From Pararhizobium sp. (GTDB taxonomy: Bacteria > Pseudomonadota > Alphaproteobacteria > Rhizobiales > Rhizobiaceae), in contig JAURWE010000024.1 in assembly GCA_030655075.1 (NCBI GenBank), forward strand, positions 124,001-188,000: a DNA stretch of 64,000 bases. Reading direction: 5' to 3'. The notes beneath the pieces are model-generated. The model was not told the origin of the DNA. It worked only from the letters and a program-made list of their open reading frames with translations, and did not search any database. Shown piece after piece: positions 62,489 to 64,000 of this stretch (position 1 is its first letter; each line of letters starts with the position of its first letter). The position numbers and the translations under genes were made by a program.

Positions 62489-63529
62489 ATGCCCAACTTC
62501 AGGAAGATGCTGGACCGACTGCTTGATTCGTACCTTCCCAAGTTTCCGCCCTTCGCACCGGACCTCAACGAAAAGCTTGCACTCTGTCAGCGCTACGGCG
62601 ATTTTTCGCTCGCCTATTCCACCGCCGTCCAGCCCGATCTTCACTATTTCGGCGATGCCGACGGCTACATCGCCTATGCCACGAAAATGGGCCACACCTT
62701 CGTGCTCGGCGACCCGGTCGCGGCACCGGAGCGGCGGGAAGACTATATCCGCCGCTTCGTCGCCTTGGCCGGAGGCGCCTGTTTCGTCCAGATCGGCACT
62801 GACACCGCAAGGGTTCTGGCAACACTCGGCTACAAGATCAACCAGATGGGCGTCGACACGACGCTGCCGCTCGACGCCAATTCCTTCGCCGGCAAACGCA
62901 ACGAGACCGTGCGTTATTCGGAAAAATGGCTGCTGAAGAAGGATTACCGGCTGCTCGAATGCGACGGCTCGGTCGCCGCAGCCGAGCAGGTGCAGGCCAT
63001 TTCCAACAACTGGCGCAGCGGTCGGATCGTCAAACGCCGCGAGATGCGGTTCCTGAACCGACCCTTCGAACTCGAGCTGGCGCCGCACATGCGCCGCTTC
63101 ATCGTCGTCGATCCTGGCGGGCAGCCGGTGGCGCTGCTCGATTTCGACCCGATCTTTCGCGACGGCACGGCCGTCGGCTACACCACCGCCTTCAAGCGCA
63201 AGCTGACCGGCACGACGCCGCATGCCGAAGTGGGCCTGACCAAATATGCCGCCGACCGGTTCCGCGAGGAAGGCCGCTCCCATGTGACCTTCGGCCTGTC
63301 GCCGCTGGCAGCCGTCGAGCCGAGCGGCTATGCCGAAAGCCGCATCTGGCGCAACTGCCTGCAGCGGGCCTTCCGCTCGAAACAGGTCAATGCCCGCATC
63401 TTCAACCTCCAGGGCCAGGCCGCCTTCAAGCGGCGCTTTCACGGCCAGGAAGAACCGACCTATATTGCCTTCAGGCGCGGCAGCCCGTTTAAGGTCTGGG
63501 CCCTGCTCCGGCTTTTGAAGACATTGTAA
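62489..63529 (+). CDS. DUF2156 (phosphatidylglycerol lysyltransferase C-terminal-like) protein
   Basis: The 346-residue protein matches the soluble catalytic part of MprF/LpiA-type enzymes: FSLAYSTAVQPDLHYF, MGHTFVLGDPVAAPERRED, GYKINQMGVDTTLPL, and DGTAVGYTTAFKRKLTGTTPHAEVGLTKYAADRF. It has two GNAT-like folds and no membrane helices, so it would transfer an aminoacyl group to an unknown acceptor without the flippase part. AGGAAAAG precedes the start. The acceptor and donor are not evident from context. Confidence 0.78.
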   Translation: MPNFRKMLDRLLDSYLPKFPPFAPDLNEKLALCQRYGDFSLAYSTAVQPDLHYFGDADGYIAYATKMGHTFVLGDPVAAPERREDYIRRFVALAGGACFVQIGTDTARVLATLGYKINQMGVDTTLPLDANSFAGKRNETVRYSEKWLLKKDYRLLECDGSVAAAEQVQAISNNWRSGRIVKRREMRFLNRPFELELAPHMRRFIVVDPGGQPVALLDFDPIFRDGTAVGYTTAFKRKLTGTTPHAEVGLTKYAADRFREEGRSHVTFGLSPLAAVEPSGYAESRIWRNCLQRAFRSKQVNARIFNLQGQAAFKRRFHGQEEPTYIAFRRGSPFKVWALLRLLKTL

Positions 63530-63624
63530 GTAGGCAGCGAAACGATCGACCATGCGCAATCTCGCTGTCCACAGTCAGCTTCTTGCGGGTTCTTAGATCG
63601 CCATCGATAGAAGCATCCGGCCGC

Positions 63625-64000
63625 TCACGGAAACGTCTCGCCGCGCGACAGCATGCCGATCATCTTCACCGTCAGCTTCTGCCGCGTCTCCTCGCGTTTG
63701 GCTGTCTGCAGGCGGTGATAGAACGAAAAGAGCTGGCGGCGCGTCAAGCTGTCGAACGTTTTTTTGGCGGCCGCGTCTTCAGCGACGGCGGCAAGGAAGG
63801 TTTCTGAAAACGCCATCGTCGCACTGCCGGCATAGGCGGCCTCCCAGCGGCCATCGGCCTTGGCGGCCGCCACGGCATCCAGCCCCGGCGCCTGCATCCG
63901 GCCCTCGGCGATCAGCCGTTCCACATGCTGCCGGTTGATCTTCGACCAGCCGGACTTCGGCTTGCGCGGAGTGAACCGCTGGAACCACGAGACCTCGTCG
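63625..64000 (-). CDS. YdeI/OmpD-associated-type protein (partial, N-terminus outside window)
   Basis: The reading frame continues to the window edge as DEVSWFQRFTPRKPKSGWSKINRQHVERL and then ALDAVAAAKADGRWEAAY-type sequence. That is the YdeI/OmdA family core (RKPKSxWSKIN; AKxDGRWxxAY). At least 125 residues are present; the start lies beyond 64000, so the GTG at 63924 is not the real start. The role of the family is not settled; related proteins are called bacteriocin-protection or OmpD-associated. Confidence 0.82.
   Translation of the reverse strand, partial: DEVSWFQRFTPRKPKSGWSKINRQHVERLIAEGRMQAPGLDAVAAAKADGRWEAAYAGSATMAFSETFLAAVAEDAAAKKTFDSLTRRQLFSFYHRLQTAKREETRQKLTVKMIGMLSRGETFP

Overview
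The window looks like a chromosomal segment from a member of the Rhizobiaceae (Rhizobium/Agrobacterium/Sinorhizobium relatives, Alphaproteobacteria). Support comes from high GC with rhizobial codon use, a DUF982 protein, an arsR-aqpS-arsC-arsH operon of the type known from Sinorhizobium, a 683-residue RpoD, EcfG-type stress promoters, and many palindromic GC-rich intergenic repeats. No species is assigned.

Layout. 1-4.4 kb: a putrescine/spermidine-type ABC transporter (ATPase and two permeases) with a gamma-aminobutyraldehyde-type dehydrogenase. 4.4-8.3 kb: a YciI protein and an ECF42-type sigma factor, then an AHSA1 protein, a DoxX-like protein and a LysE exporter. 8.5-10.4 kb: a PAS/HWE histidine kinase with a single-domain response regulator behind an EcfG-like promoter. 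10.4-17.9 kb: a Rieske oxygenase and two 815-residue FAD/GcvT demethylases divergent from a LysR regulator, probably for an N-methylated amine or betaine. 18-25 kb: a PliG-like lysozyme inhibitor, a PLP lyase, a large diguanylate cyclase, a DUF1772 protein, a glycoamylase-domain (GH144-like) protein and a DUF1194 protein. 25.1-37.9 kb: an unassigned catabolic locus with a racemase, a complete polyamine-type ABC importer, a GntR regulator, and an operon of an N,N-dimethylformamidase-like protein, a class III aminotransferase, a BKACE (DUF849) enzyme, a GNAT protein and an acetylpolyamine-amidohydrolase-like deacetylase. 37.9-39.8 kb: an AT-rich stretch holding one OLD-like ATPase/TOPRIM gene next to the 3' end of tRNA-Ile2(CAU). 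40-49 kb: housekeeping and envelope genes, a TetR/membrane-protein pair, a glutathione transferase, the ars operon and a DMT exporter with its TetR repressor. 49-64 kb: a DHDPS-family enzyme, a frameshifted squalene-cyclase-like gene, rpoD, tdh, kbl, recQ, an FMO-type monooxygenase, a DUF2156 protein and a YdeI-type gene cut by the window end.

The most striking pattern is regulatory. Five separate start regions (before the YciI-sigma operon, the AHSA1-DoxX pair, a glutathione transferase, a DUF1428 protein and a VOC protein) carry TGTCGG, exactly 17 bases, then CGTYYTY (CGTC/CGTT core). These genes are scattered over 55 kb on both strands. I infer an autoregulated regulon of the ECF42-type sigma factor encoded here.

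Other regulatory sites visible in the sequence are two EcfG-like promoters (GGAAC-N16-CGTT), TetR palindromes at 43.35 and 49.22 kb, an ArsR palindrome abutting the arsR start, and a GntR palindrome at 30.33 kb. Functions are assigned from recognised motifs and family knowledge; no database search was run.
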